64,000 nucleotides of DNA from Nakamurella flavida (GCF_030811475.1 NZ_JAUSQV010000001.1:2069501-2133500), one strand, 5' to 3'. Shown: positions 17,330-26,129, counted from the stretch's first letter. Notes: a model not told the origin generated them from the sequence alone. Numbers and translations are program-made.

Positions 17330-18394
17330 ATGAGCAGACTCTTCACCCCGCTGACCCTGCGCGGGACGACCTTCCGCAACCGCGTGTGGGTGGCCCCGAT
17401 GTGTCAGTACTCCTCGCGCGACGGCCACCCCACCGACTGGCACCTGGTGCACCTGGGCGGCCTGGCCCGCGGCGGCGCCGGTCTGGTCATCGCCGAGGCC
17501 ACGGCAGTGTCGCCGGAGGGTCGGATCTCGCCGGCCGACGCGGGGATCTGGACCGACGAGCAGGCCCAGGACTACCGCCGGATCACCGCGTTCATCGCCG
17601 ACCAGGGCGCGGTGCCGGGCATCCAGCTCGGCCACGCCGGCCGCAAGGCGTCCACCCGCATCCCGTGGGAGGGCAGCGGATCGGTCGACCCGGCCGACGG
17701 CGGCTGGGCGACGGTCGCGCCGTCCGCGCTGGCCTGGGGCGACTACGCCACCCCCCGCGAGCTGACCGCCGCGGAGATCGCCGGCGTGGTGGCCGACTTC
17801 GCGGCCGCGGCCCGCCGCGCGGTCGGCGCCGGGTTCCGGGTCGTCGAGGTGCACGCCGCCCACGGCTACCTGCTGCACCAGTTCCTCTCCCCGGTGTCCA
17901 ACGTGCGCACCGATGCCTACGGCGGCGACCTGGCCGGGCGCAGCCGCGTCCTCGTCGAGGTGGTCGAGGCGGTCCGCGCGGCCGTGCCGGACGACGTGCC
18001 GCTGTTCGTCCGCTTCAGCGCCAGCGACTGGGTGGACGGAGGCCTGACCGTCGAGGAGGTCACCGCGGTGGCCGCCGATCTGGTGGGTCGGGGGGTGGAC
18101 CTGTTCGACGTGTCCAGCGGCGGGAACCATCCCAACCAGCAGATCCCGGTGGGACCCGGCTACCAGGTGCCGCTGGCCCGGGCCCTGCGCGAAGGGACCG
18201 GTGCGCCGGTCGCCGCCGTCGGCCTGATCACCGAGCCCGCCCAGGCCGAGCAGGTGCTGGTGGACGGAGCCGCGGACGCCGTGCTGCTGGCCCGGGTGCT
18301 GCTGCGGGAGCCGTCCTGGCCGCAGCGCGCCGCGGCCGCCCTCCGCTCCGAGACGTACTGGGCGCCCCAGTACGAGCGGGGCCGGACCCGCTGA
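17330..18394 (+). CDS. Old Yellow Enzyme family NADH:flavin oxidoreductase (YqjM class)
   Basis: A 354-residue FMN enzyme. The YqjM-class redox-tuning Cys is C25 in APMCQYS, and the substrate-binding His pair lies in VHAAHGYLLHQFLSP. FMN-phosphate-binding segments follow (AVGLITEPAQAEQVL, ADAVLLARVLLREPSWP). The family reduces activated C=C bonds such as those of enones; physiological substrates are usually unknown. It is divergent from cphB with 150 bp between them. Confidence 0.9.
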   Translation: MSRLFTPLTLRGTTFRNRVWVAPMCQYSSRDGHPTDWHLVHLGGLARGGAGLVIAEATAVSPEGRISPADAGIWTDEQAQDYRRITAFIADQGAVPGIQLGHAGRKASTRIPWEGSGSVDPADGGWATVAPSALAWGDYATPRELTAAEIAGVVADFAAAARRAVGAGFRVVEVHAAHGYLLHQFLSPVSNVRTDAYGGDLAGRSRVLVEVVEAVRAAVPDDVPLFVRFSASDWVDGGLTVEEVTAVAADLVGRGVDLFDVSSGGNHPNQQIPVGPGYQVPLARALREGTGAPVAAVGLITEPAQAEQVLVDGAADAVLLARVLLREPSWPQRAAAALRSETYWAPQYERGRTR

Positions 18395-18463
18395 GCGTCG
18401 CCGGGCCGACCATTCGTGCCCGGTGACCGGCCGGACCTCCGCCGACCGCCCGGCGTCCTCCGA

Positions 18464-18469
18464 TACCGT
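18464..18469 (+). promoter_or_regulatory. -10 box TACCGT for the psd-pssA operon
   Basis: TACCGT about 56 nt before the chosen psd start. It lies downstream of the alternative GTG at 18423, which argues against that longer start. Confidence 0.35.
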
Positions 18470-18524
18470 GACGGCGACCGCCACGGACGGCCCGGGCGGT
18501 CACGGCGAGAGGATCCCCCCAGCA

Positions 18525-19289
18525 GTGGCTGACATCGACCGCACGAAGACCCCCGCACCGGGATCCGGCGGTGGACACCTGCTCGGGTTGATCCGGCAGA
18601 CCGTCCCACCGATCCACCCGGGCGGACGACCCATCGTGCTCGGCGCGCTGGGCGCCACCGTCACCGCCCGGCAGCTGTTGCGTGCGGTCGGCCTGAAGAA
18701 GGCCGGCGGTGTGGTCGGCCGGGTCGGCGCGGTGGCCACGGTCGCCTGCGCCGCGTTCTTCCGGGCCCCGGCCCGGGTCGCCCCCCGCGGTCAGGGCCTC
18801 GTCGTCGCCCCCGCGGACGGCCTGGTCTCGTTGATCGAGGAAGCCGTCCCCCCGGTTGAGCTGGGCCTGGATCCCACGCCCCGCCTCCGGGTGTCGGTGT
18901 TCCTGTCGATCTTCGACGTCCACGTGCAGCGCATCCCCGTCGACGGGGTCGTCACGAAGATCGCCTACCGACCGGGCAAGTTCCTGTCCGCCGACCTGGA
19001 CAAGGCCTCCACCGACAACGAGCGGAACTCCGTCGTCATCGCGCCGACCTGGGGCGGGGAGCTGGTCGTCACCCAGATCGCCGGGCTGATCGCCCGCCGG
19101 ATCGTGTGCCAGGCCGTCACCGGCGCGCCGGTGCTCACCGGCTCCACCTACGGGCTCATCCGCTTCGGGTCGCGGGTCGACACCTATCTCCCCGCGGGCA
19201 GCGAGCTGCGTGTCGAACTGGGCCAGCGCACGATCGGCGGCGAGACGGTGCTGGCCTCGTTGCCGGCGGCACCGTCCGGCGGGGTCTGA
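18525..19289 (+). CDS. psd: Phosphatidylserine decarboxylase
   Basis: A 254-residue pyruvoyl enzyme that converts phosphatidylserine to phosphatidylethanolamine at the membrane. It has the Asp of VAPADGLVSL, the His of FDVHVQRIPV, and the self-cleavage Ser in RFGSRVDTYLP near the C-terminus, where the chain splits to form the pyruvoyl group. The C-terminal alpha chain after this Ser is short, as in other bacterial PSDs. The GTG at 18525 has GAGAGGA upstream and was preferred over a GTG at 18423, which adds a 34-residue low-complexity tail. The pssA ATG overlaps its stop, so the two pathway steps are coupled. Confidence 0.9.
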   Translation: MADIDRTKTPAPGSGGGHLLGLIRQTVPPIHPGGRPIVLGALGATVTARQLLRAVGLKKAGGVVGRVGAVATVACAAFFRAPARVAPRGQGLVVAPADGLVSLIEEAVPPVELGLDPTPRLRVSVFLSIFDVHVQRIPVDGVVTKIAYRPGKFLSADLDKASTDNERNSVVIAPTWGGELVVTQIAGLIARRIVCQAVTGAPVLTGSTYGLIRFGSRVDTYLPAGSELRVELGQRTIGGETVLASLPAAPSGGV

Positions 19290-20197
19290 TGACCGGCGTT
19301 CCGGGGGTCCGCTTCCTGCCGAACGCCATCACCGTGCTGGCGCTGTCCTCCGGGCTCACCTCGGTGGCGTTCGCGCTCCGGGGCCAGTGGTTCTTCGCCG
19401 TGACCGCGGTGGTCGCCGCGGCCATCTTCGACTCCCTCGACGGCCCGGCGGCCCGGCTGCTCAACTCCACCAGCCGGATCGGTGCCGAGCTGGACTCGCT
19501 GTCGGACTGCGTGTCCTTCGGCATGGCCCCCGCGCTGATCACCTACATCTGGCTGCTGGAGGACACCCCGGTCGGCTGGACGGCCTGCCTGGTCTTCGCC
19601 GTGTGCGCGGCGCTCCGGCTCGCCCGCTTCAACTCGCTGTTGGACGACGACAGCCCGAAACCCTGGGCGAAGGGCTTCTTCACCGGGGTGCCCACCCCGG
19701 CCGGCGGCCTGCTGGCCCTCATGCCGGTGCTGCTCTCCAACCGCCTCACCGGGCAGGGGCCGTGGAACAACCCGTGGGTGGTGTCCTTCTGGTTGGTGCT
19801 GGTCGGCGTGCTCATGGTGTCCCGGGTGCCGTCCATCGCGCTCAAGTCGGTGCGGGTGACCACCGAGTGGATCGTGCCGATGCTGGTGCTGCTGGTGGTG
19901 GCGGTGGCCGCGCTGGTCTACCAGCCGGAGATCGTCTTCTCCCTGGGCCTGCTCATCTACCTGCTGCACCTGCCGTACGCGGTGTGGAAGTTCCAGTACC
20001 TGAAGAACCACCCGGAACTGTGGGAGGGCCAGCGCTTCCGCAACCGCCGGACCCGCCGGCGAGTCCGGCTGTCCGTGCGCGCCCCGCGCCATCAGCGCGT
20101 CGCCGGCCGGTCGCCGGACGGCTCCCCGTTGCCGCCACAGCGGCGCCGCGGGGCGGCGGGTTCGCGCAATCCGGGCGCGCGGCGCCGATTGCGCTAG
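19289..20197 (+). CDS. pssA: CDP-diacylglycerol--serine O-phosphatidyltransferase
   Basis: A 302-residue integral membrane enzyme making phosphatidylserine from CDP-diacylglycerol and serine. The CDP-alcohol phosphotransferase motif D-x2-DG-x2-AR-x8-G-x3-D-x3-D is complete (DSLDGPAAR ... GAELDSLSD, about residues 50-73). Several hydrophobic helices follow, then a basic, Arg-rich tail. It supplies the substrate of Psd, encoded immediately upstream with a 1-bp overlap. It is convergent with the DUF3263 gene. Confidence 0.92.
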   Translation: MTGVPGVRFLPNAITVLALSSGLTSVAFALRGQWFFAVTAVVAAAIFDSLDGPAARLLNSTSRIGAELDSLSDCVSFGMAPALITYIWLLEDTPVGWTACLVFAVCAALRLARFNSLLDDDSPKPWAKGFFTGVPTPAGGLLALMPVLLSNRLTGQGPWNNPWVVSFWLVLVGVLMVSRVPSIALKSVRVTTEWIVPMLVLLVVAVAALVYQPEIVFSLGLLIYLLHLPYAVWKFQYLKNHPELWEGQRFRNRRTRRRVRLSVRAPRHQRVAGRSPDGSPLPPQRRRGAAGSRNPGARRRLR

Positions 20198-20221
20198 TGG
20201 ACTGGGCCGACCGTCCCGGGC

Positions 20222-20512
20222 CTAGCTGTCGAAGCCGAGGAGTCGGGCCGAGCGGGTCTTGCGGCGGCTGGCCCGCACCCGGAGCAACCGGCGGACGAGC
20301 AGCGGATCGACGGCCAAGGCCGCCGGATTGTCGATGATCGCGTTGAGCACCTGGTAGTAACGCGTCGGGGAGAGGTCGAACCGCTCCTTGATGGCCTGCT
20401 CCTTCGGGCCGGCGAACTGCCACCACTGGCGTTCGAAGGCCAGGATGTCGCGGTCCCGCCGGTCCAGTCCGTCGCCGGATTCCTCCTGCGCTGCCGCGGC
20501 TGCGGTGTCCAT
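20222..20512 (-). CDS. DUF3263 protein
   Basis: A 96-residue actinobacterial protein with the DUF3263 core LDRRDRDILAFERQWWQFAGPKEQAIKERFDLSPTRYYQVLN. This reads as a helix-turn-helix-like fold with conserved Trp and Tyr, and it may act as a DNA-binding protein, although its function is unproven. The ATG at 20512 has GGAGGG 9-14 nt upstream; earlier in-frame ATGs lack this. A nested dyad lies 50-75 bp upstream. Confidence 0.82.
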   Translation of the reverse strand: MDTAAAAAQEESGDGLDRRDRDILAFERQWWQFAGPKEQAIKERFDLSPTRYYQVLNAIIDNPAALAVDPLLVRRLLRVRASRRKTRSARLLGFDS

Positions 20513-20561
20513 CCCGGTGTTCCCCTCCCGCGGGGCAGCGCCCCCTGACATGCCCGACCCA

Positions 20562-20587
20562 CCCGAATCACACACGTGTCATTCGGG
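20562..20587. promoter_or_regulatory. Nested dyad upstream of the DUF3263 gene
   Basis: Outer arms CCCGAAT (20562-20568) and ATTCGGG (20581-20587) enclose a second palindrome, ACACGTGT (20572-20579). It is placed like an operator 50-75 bp before the DUF3263 start. Confidence 0.4.
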
Positions 20588-20681
20588 CTGCGCCCATGAC
20601 ATCACGGACACCGATGGCCTGACCAGCGGCGCGCCCGGCCACCGGGACACTGCGAGACGTCCGTCGTATCAGGGTTCCCAT

Positions 20682-20708
20682 CGGTCACAGCGGTCACAGC
20701 GGTCACAG
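20682..20708. repeat. Three tandem copies of CGGTCACAG
   Basis: Perfect 9-bp direct repeats at 20682-20690, 20691-20699 and 20700-20708, in the 474-bp gap between the divergent DUF3263 and DinB-like genes. I see no gene in this gap. The repeats resemble iterated protein-binding sites. Confidence 0.6.
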
Positions 20709-20986
20709 ATCGACCCCAGCACACAGACCGGAAGTCGATGGGCTCGGACGGGCCAGGTTCGGTGCCGTCGGCCAGAGATCCCATCGCAGCCGTAATCCGC
20801 CCGCGATCGGTGCAACCGCGGCGGGAGCGGGGCCGAGGGGTTCGGCCGGGCTGGCCCTGGCCGGCTGGAGCAGGTCCCCCCGACGAGGACATGCGTCATG
20901 AGTCCTGATCGACATGGGGTTCCCTGTCGGCGACGCCCGGCCCCGCACCCTTGCCCGTCCTGCCGCGGACGAGCACAGTCGTCCGG

Positions 20987-21547
20987 ATGACCGACGTTCC
21001 CGAGCGTTGGACGGCGGCCACCGTCTACCCCGACATGTGGCTGGACCCTGCGGTGGACCCGCGCAACACGGACGGGGTCAGCCCGGACGGTGAGCTGCCG
21101 ACCCTGCAGGACTACCTCAGCGATCACCGATCGACGCTGGCGATGAAGTGCGCGGGGCTCGATCCCCACCAGCTGGCTCGACGGTCCGTCCCGCCCTCGA
21201 CGATGTCCCTGCTCGGCCTGGTCCGGCATCTCGCCGAGGTCGAACGGGACTGGCGGACGTGGGTGCGCCCGGATGTCGCCGAGCCACGGCTGTACGGCGG
21301 GGGCAACGGGGACTTCGACGGCGCCGTTCCAGAGCAGGCGGTGGTGGACGGGGCGTTCGCCGACCTGGCCCGCGAGCAGGCGGCCACCGACGCCCTGCTC
21401 GCCGCACACCCCGACCTGCACGAACGGGTCGGCCCGTCCGGTATCGCAGTCCGGGAGCTGTGGGTGCACCGGGTCGAGGAGTACGCCCGGCACAACGGGC
21501 ACGCGGATCTGCTGCGGGAGTGCATCGACGGGCGGGTGGGTCAGTAG
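20987..21547 (+). CDS. DinB-like (DUF664) family protein
   Basis: A 186-residue four-helix-bundle protein. Putative metal-ligand histidines sit in LGLVRHLAEVERDW and ELWVHRVEEYARHNGHADLLRE, the standard DinB/DUF664 pattern. Related proteins include thiol-dependent (mycothiol or bacillithiol) transferases, so a mycothiol-dependent role is possible but unproven. CACAGT ends 8 nt before the ATG and no Shine-Dalgarno sequence is seen, so a leaderless start is plausible. Confidence 0.8.
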   Translation: MTDVPERWTAATVYPDMWLDPAVDPRNTDGVSPDGELPTLQDYLSDHRSTLAMKCAGLDPHQLARRSVPPSTMSLLGLVRHLAEVERDWRTWVRPDVAEPRLYGGGNGDFDGAVPEQAVVDGAFADLAREQAATDALLAAHPDLHERVGPSGIAVRELWVHRVEEYARHNGHADLLRECIDGRVGQ

Positions 21548-21564
21548 ACGGCGCCTCGCGGGAC

Positions 21565-21990
21565 TCAGACCACCGAGCTCAGCAGCAGACTGCTCTCGCT
21601 GTTCACCACGCCGGGGATGCCACGGATGCGGCCGAGCAACCGGTCGAACCCGCCGAGCGAGTCGGTGCTGATCTCGGCGACGAGGTCCCAGGCGCCGTTG
21701 GTGCTGTGCAGGGCCCGGATTTCCGGGATGCCCCGGAGCGCGGCGATGACCTGGTCGGCGTTGCGGCCCTCCACGGCGAGGAGGGTGACGGCGCGGATCG
21801 TGTCCGGGTCGTCCTGGGCCCGGACCCGCACCGAGAAGCCGAGCACGATCCCCGAGCTGACCAGTCTGTCCAGCCGACTGGTCACCGTCGCCCGGGTGAC
21901 CTGCAGCCGGCGGGCCAGGGAAGCGACCGACTCGCGGCCGTCCGCGCGCAGGGCGGACAGCAGGCGGCGGTCGAGATCGTCCAGGCTCAT
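21565..21990 (-). CDS. Lrp/AsnC-family transcriptional regulator
   Basis: A 141-residue regulator. The N-terminal HTH is LDDLDRRLLSALRADGRESVASLARRLQVTRATVTSRLDRL, followed by an AsnC/RAM amino-acid-sensing domain (HSTNGAWDLVAEI). It is divergent from the ornithine cyclodeaminase gene with 141 bp between them, so it most likely senses an amino acid such as ornithine or arginine and controls that gene. CACAGT ends 8 nt before its ATG on the minus strand. Confidence 0.9.
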   Translation of the reverse strand: MSLDDLDRRLLSALRADGRESVASLARRLQVTRATVTSRLDRLVSSGIVLGFSVRVRAQDDPDTIRAVTLLAVEGRNADQVIAALRGIPEIRALHSTNGAWDLVAEISTDSLGGFDRLLGRIRGIPGVVNSESSLLLSSVV

Positions 21991-22131
21991 GCACCGGACT
22001 GTGCGTTCGTGATGCGCGACCTGTCAAACCCGGTACTCAGAATGACGTGATCTGTCCATTGTGGGAGCAACCTGCGCGTTCCTAGGCTGGAGCATTCAGC
22101 AGGGGTGACCCTGCCGTTCTCGGGAGGCCCC

Positions 22132-23166
22132 ATGGTGCAACTGGTCGACGTCACGGACATGACCCGCTGGTGTGCGCGGACCGGGGTGGAGCCGGTCGTG
22201 CGCGGCATGGTCGAGACCCTGCGGGAGGACTTCCTCCGCTGGCCGCGGTTCGATCTGGCCCCGCGGGTGGCCGCCCATTCCGCGGTCGGGGTCATCGAAC
22301 TGATGCCCACCAGCGACGGGGAGACCTACGCGGTCAAGTACGTCAACGGTCATCCCGCCAACCCGGCGCAGGGCCTGCAGACCGTGACCGCGTTCGGCGT
22401 GCTCGTCGACGTGGCGACGGGGTATCCGGTGTTCCTGTCCGAGATGACCATCCTCACCGCGCTGCGCACGGCGGCCACGTCCGCGATGGTCGCCCAGGTG
22501 CTGGCCCGACCGGACTCCCGGGTGATGGCGATGATCGGCACCGGCACCCAGGCGGCATTCCAGGCGCTGGCCTTCCGGGCCGTGCTCGGCATCTCCGATC
22601 TGCGCGTGTTCGACGTCGACCCCGCCGCGGTGGACGCGTTCTGCGCGAACGTCGAGCCGCTCGGCTTCCGGGTCGTCCGGGCTGTGGACGCCGCCGAGGC
22701 GGTCCGCGGCGCCGACATCGTCACCACCTGCACCGCCGACAAGGCCCGCGCGGTCGTGCTCACCGACGAGATGGTCCGGCCCGGGATGCACGTCAACGCC
22801 ATCGGCGGCGACTGCCCCGGCAAGACGGAATTGGCCGCCGCGATCCTGCACCGCGCGTCGGTGTTCGTGGAGTACGAGGAGCAGACCCGGATCGAGGGCG
22901 AGATCCAGCAGGTCGCGCCGGACTTCCCGGTGACCGAGCTGTGGCGGGTGCTGACCGGTGACGCCCCCGGCCGCACCGACGACACGCAGATCACCGTGTT
23001 CGACTCGGTGGGCTTCGCCATCGAGGACTTCTCCGCCCTGCGGTACCTGCGGGATGCGGTCCGCGGCACCGAGTTCGTCCAGGACGTCGATCTGGTCGCC
23101 CGTCCGGTCGACCCGAAGAACCTGTACGCGCTCATCGCCCAGGCCCAGCAGGTCGCCGCCGTCTGA
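22132..23166 (+). CDS. ocd: Ornithine cyclodeaminase family protein
   Basis: A 344-residue NAD-dependent enzyme of the OCD/mu-crystallin family; ornithine cyclodeaminase converts L-ornithine to L-proline and ammonia. Key segments: active-site Lys in YAVKYVNGHP, MTILTALRTAATSAM, Rossmann motif MIGTGTQAAFQ, and HVNAIGGDCPGKTEL, where the DxxGKTEL-type Asp is conserved. The ATG at 22132 has GGAGG 4 nt upstream; a GTG at 22105 is the alternative. A TAGGCT -10 lies at 22082-22087. Regulation by the divergent Lrp gene is likely. Confidence 0.88.
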   Translation: MVQLVDVTDMTRWCARTGVEPVVRGMVETLREDFLRWPRFDLAPRVAAHSAVGVIELMPTSDGETYAVKYVNGHPANPAQGLQTVTAFGVLVDVATGYPVFLSEMTILTALRTAATSAMVAQVLARPDSRVMAMIGTGTQAAFQALAFRAVLGISDLRVFDVDPAAVDAFCANVEPLGFRVVRAVDAAEAVRGADIVTTCTADKARAVVLTDEMVRPGMHVNAIGGDCPGKTELAAAILHRASVFVEYEEQTRIEGEIQQVAPDFPVTELWRVLTGDAPGRTDDTQITVFDSVGFAIEDFSALRYLRDAVRGTEFVQDVDLVARPVDPKNLYALIAQAQQVAAV

Positions 23167-23188
23167 GCCGGTCTGGGAGCATCTGGCC

Positions 23189-23839
23189 ATGACGATGCTG
23201 CTCCCCGAAGAACGCGCCGCTGTCGCCGACACCTGTCGCACCCTGCAGGCGCGCGGACTGGTGGTCGGCACGGCCGGCAACGTGTCCGTCCGGGTGGGGG
23301 ACCTGGTGGTGATCTCGCCGAGCGGGGTCTCCTACGACGCGATGCGGGCGCAGGACGTGGGCGTGCACCGGCTGGACGGGTCGGCCGAACAGGCCACCCT
23401 GGCGCCGTCCAGCGAGCTGCCGCTGCACCTGGCCGTGTACCGGTCCTCGGACATCGCGGCCGTCATCCACACCCACGCCCCGGCGTCGACGGCCCTGTCG
23501 ACCGTGGTGACCACTGTGCCCAACACGCACTACTACTCCGCGCTGTTCGGGGGACCGATCCGGGTGGCGCCGTACGCACGGTTCGGCACCGACCAGCTCG
23601 CGGCGAACGTCGACGAGGCGATGCGCGGGCGGACGGCGGCCCTGCTGGCCAACCACGGCGCGGTGATCGGGGCCGGCAGCCTGCCCGCCGCCCTCACCCA
23701 GGTCGGCTACCTGGAGTACGTGTGCGACGTGGCACTCCGGGCGCTGGCCACCGGGCGGCCGATCACCGAGCTGGACGACGACGAGATCCTCGGTGTGGTG
23801 GGCGATCTCCACGGATACGGGCAACAGCCGACCCGCTGA
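23189..23839 (+). CDS. Class II aldolase/adducin family protein
   Basis: A 216-residue zinc enzyme of the fuculose-phosphate aldolase/ribulose-5-phosphate epimerase type. The zinc ligands are the HTHAPAS pair plus the late His in LLANHGAVIG, the acid lies in PSSELPLHLAVYR, and GNVSVRVGDLVVISPSGVSY is the substrate-phosphate region. It starts 22 bp after ocd, so the two are probably co-transcribed. Which sugar phosphate or short hydroxyacid it cleaves is not determined. Confidence 0.85.
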   Translation: MTMLLPEERAAVADTCRTLQARGLVVGTAGNVSVRVGDLVVISPSGVSYDAMRAQDVGVHRLDGSAEQATLAPSSELPLHLAVYRSSDIAAVIHTHAPASTALSTVVTTVPNTHYYSALFGGPIRVAPYARFGTDQLAANVDEAMRGRTAALLANHGAVIGAGSLPAALTQVGYLEYVCDVALRALATGRPITELDDDEILGVVGDLHGYGQQPTR

Positions 23840-23844
23840 CGGGG

Positions 23845-25212
23845 TCAGCCCGCCGGGGCGTGGGCCGGCTCAACGAGGGTCTCCAGCACGGCCGGGCGCG
23901 GGTTGGGTGCGCCACGGACACCGACGAGGTCGAGACCGGCGCGGAGCACCAGCCGCGGGTCGAGCATGGCCAGCGGTGAACCCATCAGGTGGTAGGTGGT
24001 GGTCAGGGCGCGGGTGGCGCGCCGGTCGCCGTGCACGCCGAGCCGACCGACCTCCCGGGCCCAGGCGCCGGTCAGCTGCTGGACGAGGCCCTGGGAACCC
24101 GGGGTGGTCGGGAAGCGCAGGTCCTCACCGACGGCCATCGCCCACGGCAGTGCCGTCGTGGACGTGAGGCGCGACAACAGTTTTCGCGTCGCCGCCGGAT
24201 CCATCCGGGCGGGCCATTCCCGGCGCAGGGTGGTGGCCTGCAACGCGGCCACGGTGATTCCCTGCCCGTAGACGGGGTTGAAGGCGCACATCGCGTCGCC
24301 CACCGGCAGCAGCCCGGCGGGCCAGTGCGGCACCTGGTCGTAGGCGCGTCGACGGTTCGCCGTCTGCCGGTGGACGGCGACCGGGCCGCCGCCGGTGCAG
24401 GACGCGGCCAGGTCGGCGAGAGCGGGGTCGCGCAGGCCGGTGAGGTAGGCGTCGAACTCGGCCTCGTCCCGGGGCGGGCGGCAGTCCCCGGTGCCGGTGG
24501 CCGCGATGATCCAGCCGCCGTTCTCCACGGGAAGGCCGATGCCGCCCTTGGGCAGGGTGGGGTCACTGAGCACGACGACCCCGGCCAGCTCCCGGGGGTC
24601 CGGTCCGCCGGCGTACAGCCGGCAGGAGTAGCCCAGGCGGGCGTCGACGACGGTCTCGTCCGCGGGCCCGACGCCCATTCCGGCCAGCCACTGCGGGAGG
24701 CGGGAGGACCGACCGGAGGCGTCGACGACGACGTCGGCGGTGAGGGTGGAACCGTCGTCCAGCCGTATCTGCCAGCTCCGGCCCACCCGCCGGAGATCGG
24801 TGACCGCGGCGCCCCGGCGGATGGTCACGCCGGGGAGGGCGCCGACCTGCTCGGCGACGACCGCCTCGAGCAGCGGGCGGGTGAGGGAGAGGATCTCGTG
24901 GGCGGGCTCGCCGTGCAGCGCCCAGCCGGTGACGTCGCGCCAGGCGAGATCGCCGGTGTCCAGCGGGACGGCGCCGCGGGCCAGCAACGCCGGGCGCAGA
25001 TCGGGCAGCAGCTCCTGGAGAGCGAGCAGTCCGCGGCGGAGCAGCACGTGGGGTTGGCGGCCCTGCGGGACCCCGGGCCGGGCGGTGCCGTCGACGGGCG
25101 TGGGGTCGCGGTCCAGCACCGTCACCGGCCGGTTCGCTCCACCGGCGTCGGAGATACCCGCCGCGGCGAGCAGGCCGGCCAGGCTGGCCCCGATCACGAT
25201 CACCCGTTGCAT
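23845..25212 (-). CDS. FAD-dependent monooxygenase/oxidoreductase
   Basis: A 455-residue flavoprotein: N-terminal dinucleotide fold (VIVIGASLAGLLAAAGISDAG) and the PHBH-family second FAD motif GDAMCAFNPVYGQGITVAA near residue 305. Between them lies VDASGRSSRLPQWL, typical of halogenase- and geranylgeranyl-reductase-like members. The family hydroxylates, epoxidises or reduces lipophilic substrates. The hydrolase gene just upstream on the same strand (89-bp gap) is epoxide-hydrolase-like, which suggests a two-step oxidation and opening route. Convergent with the aldolase gene, 5 bp apart. Confidence 0.82.
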   Translation of the reverse strand: MQRVIVIGASLAGLLAAAGISDAGGANRPVTVLDRDPTPVDGTARPGVPQGRQPHVLLRRGLLALQELLPDLRPALLARGAVPLDTGDLAWRDVTGWALHGEPAHEILSLTRPLLEAVVAEQVGALPGVTIRRGAAVTDLRRVGRSWQIRLDDGSTLTADVVVDASGRSSRLPQWLAGMGVGPADETVVDARLGYSCRLYAGGPDPRELAGVVVLSDPTLPKGGIGLPVENGGWIIAATGTGDCRPPRDEAEFDAYLTGLRDPALADLAASCTGGGPVAVHRQTANRRRAYDQVPHWPAGLLPVGDAMCAFNPVYGQGITVAALQATTLRREWPARMDPAATRKLLSRLTSTTALPWAMAVGEDLRFPTTPGSQGLVQQLTGAWAREVGRLGVHGDRRATRALTTTYHLMGSPLAMLDPRLVLRAGLDLVGVRGAPNPRPAVLETLVEPAHAPAG

Positions 25213-25301
25213 GAGCCGCTCCCCCCGTACCCGCGCGCCCCCGACAGCGGCGCTCCCCCGATCAGTGTGCGCCGGTGGCGGGGGGCGCGTCAGGGGTTTC
25301 G

Positions 25302-26117
25302 TCAGGCGGCGGAGACCTGGTCGAGGACGGCCTGGGCGACTCGTTCGGGTTCGCGTTCGGGCAGCCAGTGCCCGGCGTCCAGCTCGACGAACCGGTAGGG
25401 ACCGGTGACGTGGCGCGCGGTGAGCCGGGCGGCCGTCCCGCCGAGGGCGAAGTCCTTGCGGCCCCAGACGTAGGTGGTGGGTACCGAGATCGCGGGGGTG
25501 GGACTGCTGACCGACAGCGGCAGACCCCGATACCAGTTGATCGCCCCGCTGAGCGCGCCGGGCTGGGCCATCGCCGCGACGTACCGGTCGACATCGGCCT
25601 GCGGGAGCCCGGACGAGCGCAGCGTCCTGGCCAGGGTGCGACCGGCGGCGATCTCGGGCAGCACCGGGAGCTGGAAGACACCCATGTACCAGGACTTCAG
25701 CAACTGGTCGCTGGTCACGAAGGAGCGGTAGAGGGCGGCCGGGTGCGGCGTGGAGAGCACGGTGAGGGTCGCGACCCGCTCGGGGTGCGCGCCGGCCACC
25801 GCCCAGGCCAGCGCCCCGCCCCAGTCGTGCCCGACCAGATGCACCTGCGGCGCGTCGGCGGTGTCGATCAGGGCGAGGACATCGGCGACGAGCTCGCCCA
25901 TCCGATAGGCCGCGCGCCCCTTCGGTCGCGCCGTCGGCGCGTATCCGCGCAACGTCGGCACCAGGGTGCGCAGGCCGGCGTCGCGCAGGGCGGGCGTCAC
26001 CGCGTCGAACGCATGCGCATCCTGCGGAAAGCCGTGCAGCGCAACGACGATTGGCCCGACAGCCGGACCACCGTCCAGGACGGGGAACGTCAGGCCGGCG
26101 CGGGCGAAGGAGTCCAT
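25302..26117 (-). CDS. Alpha/beta hydrolase, epoxide-hydrolase-like
   Basis: A 271-residue alpha/beta hydrolase. HGFP oxyanion segment (LHGFPQDAHAF), nucleophile elbow GHDWGG with an Asp nucleophile (the signature of epoxide hydrolases and haloalkane dehalogenases rather than esterases), acid in VWGRKDFAL, and catalytic His in LDAGHWLPER. Its ATG lies 7 nt after TACAGT on the minus strand, predicting a leaderless transcript. Upstream of the FAD monooxygenase and probably co-transcribed with it. Confidence 0.86.
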   Translation of the reverse strand: MDSFARAGLTFPVLDGGPAVGPIVVALHGFPQDAHAFDAVTPALRDAGLRTLVPTLRGYAPTARPKGRAAYRMGELVADVLALIDTADAPQVHLVGHDWGGALAWAVAGAHPERVATLTVLSTPHPAALYRSFVTSDQLLKSWYMGVFQLPVLPEIAAGRTLARTLRSSGLPQADVDRYVAAMAQPGALSGAINWYRGLPLSVSSPTPAISVPTTYVWGRKDFALGGTAARLTARHVTGPYRFVELDAGHWLPEREPERVAQAVLDQVSAA

Positions 26118-26123
26118 GGGAGG

Positions 26124-26129
26124 ACTGTA
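26124..26129 (-). promoter_or_regulatory. -10 box TACAGT, leaderless start of the epoxide-hydrolase-like gene
   Basis: On the minus strand TACAGT ends exactly 7 nt before the ATG at 26117. Confidence 0.5.

Noticed and set aside
18423-18524. Longer N-terminus for phosphatidylserine decarboxylase from the GTG at 18423
   Set aside because: The extra 34 residues are low-complexity, the likely -10 box (18464-18469) lies inside that stretch, and a good Shine-Dalgarno sequence precedes the GTG at 18525.
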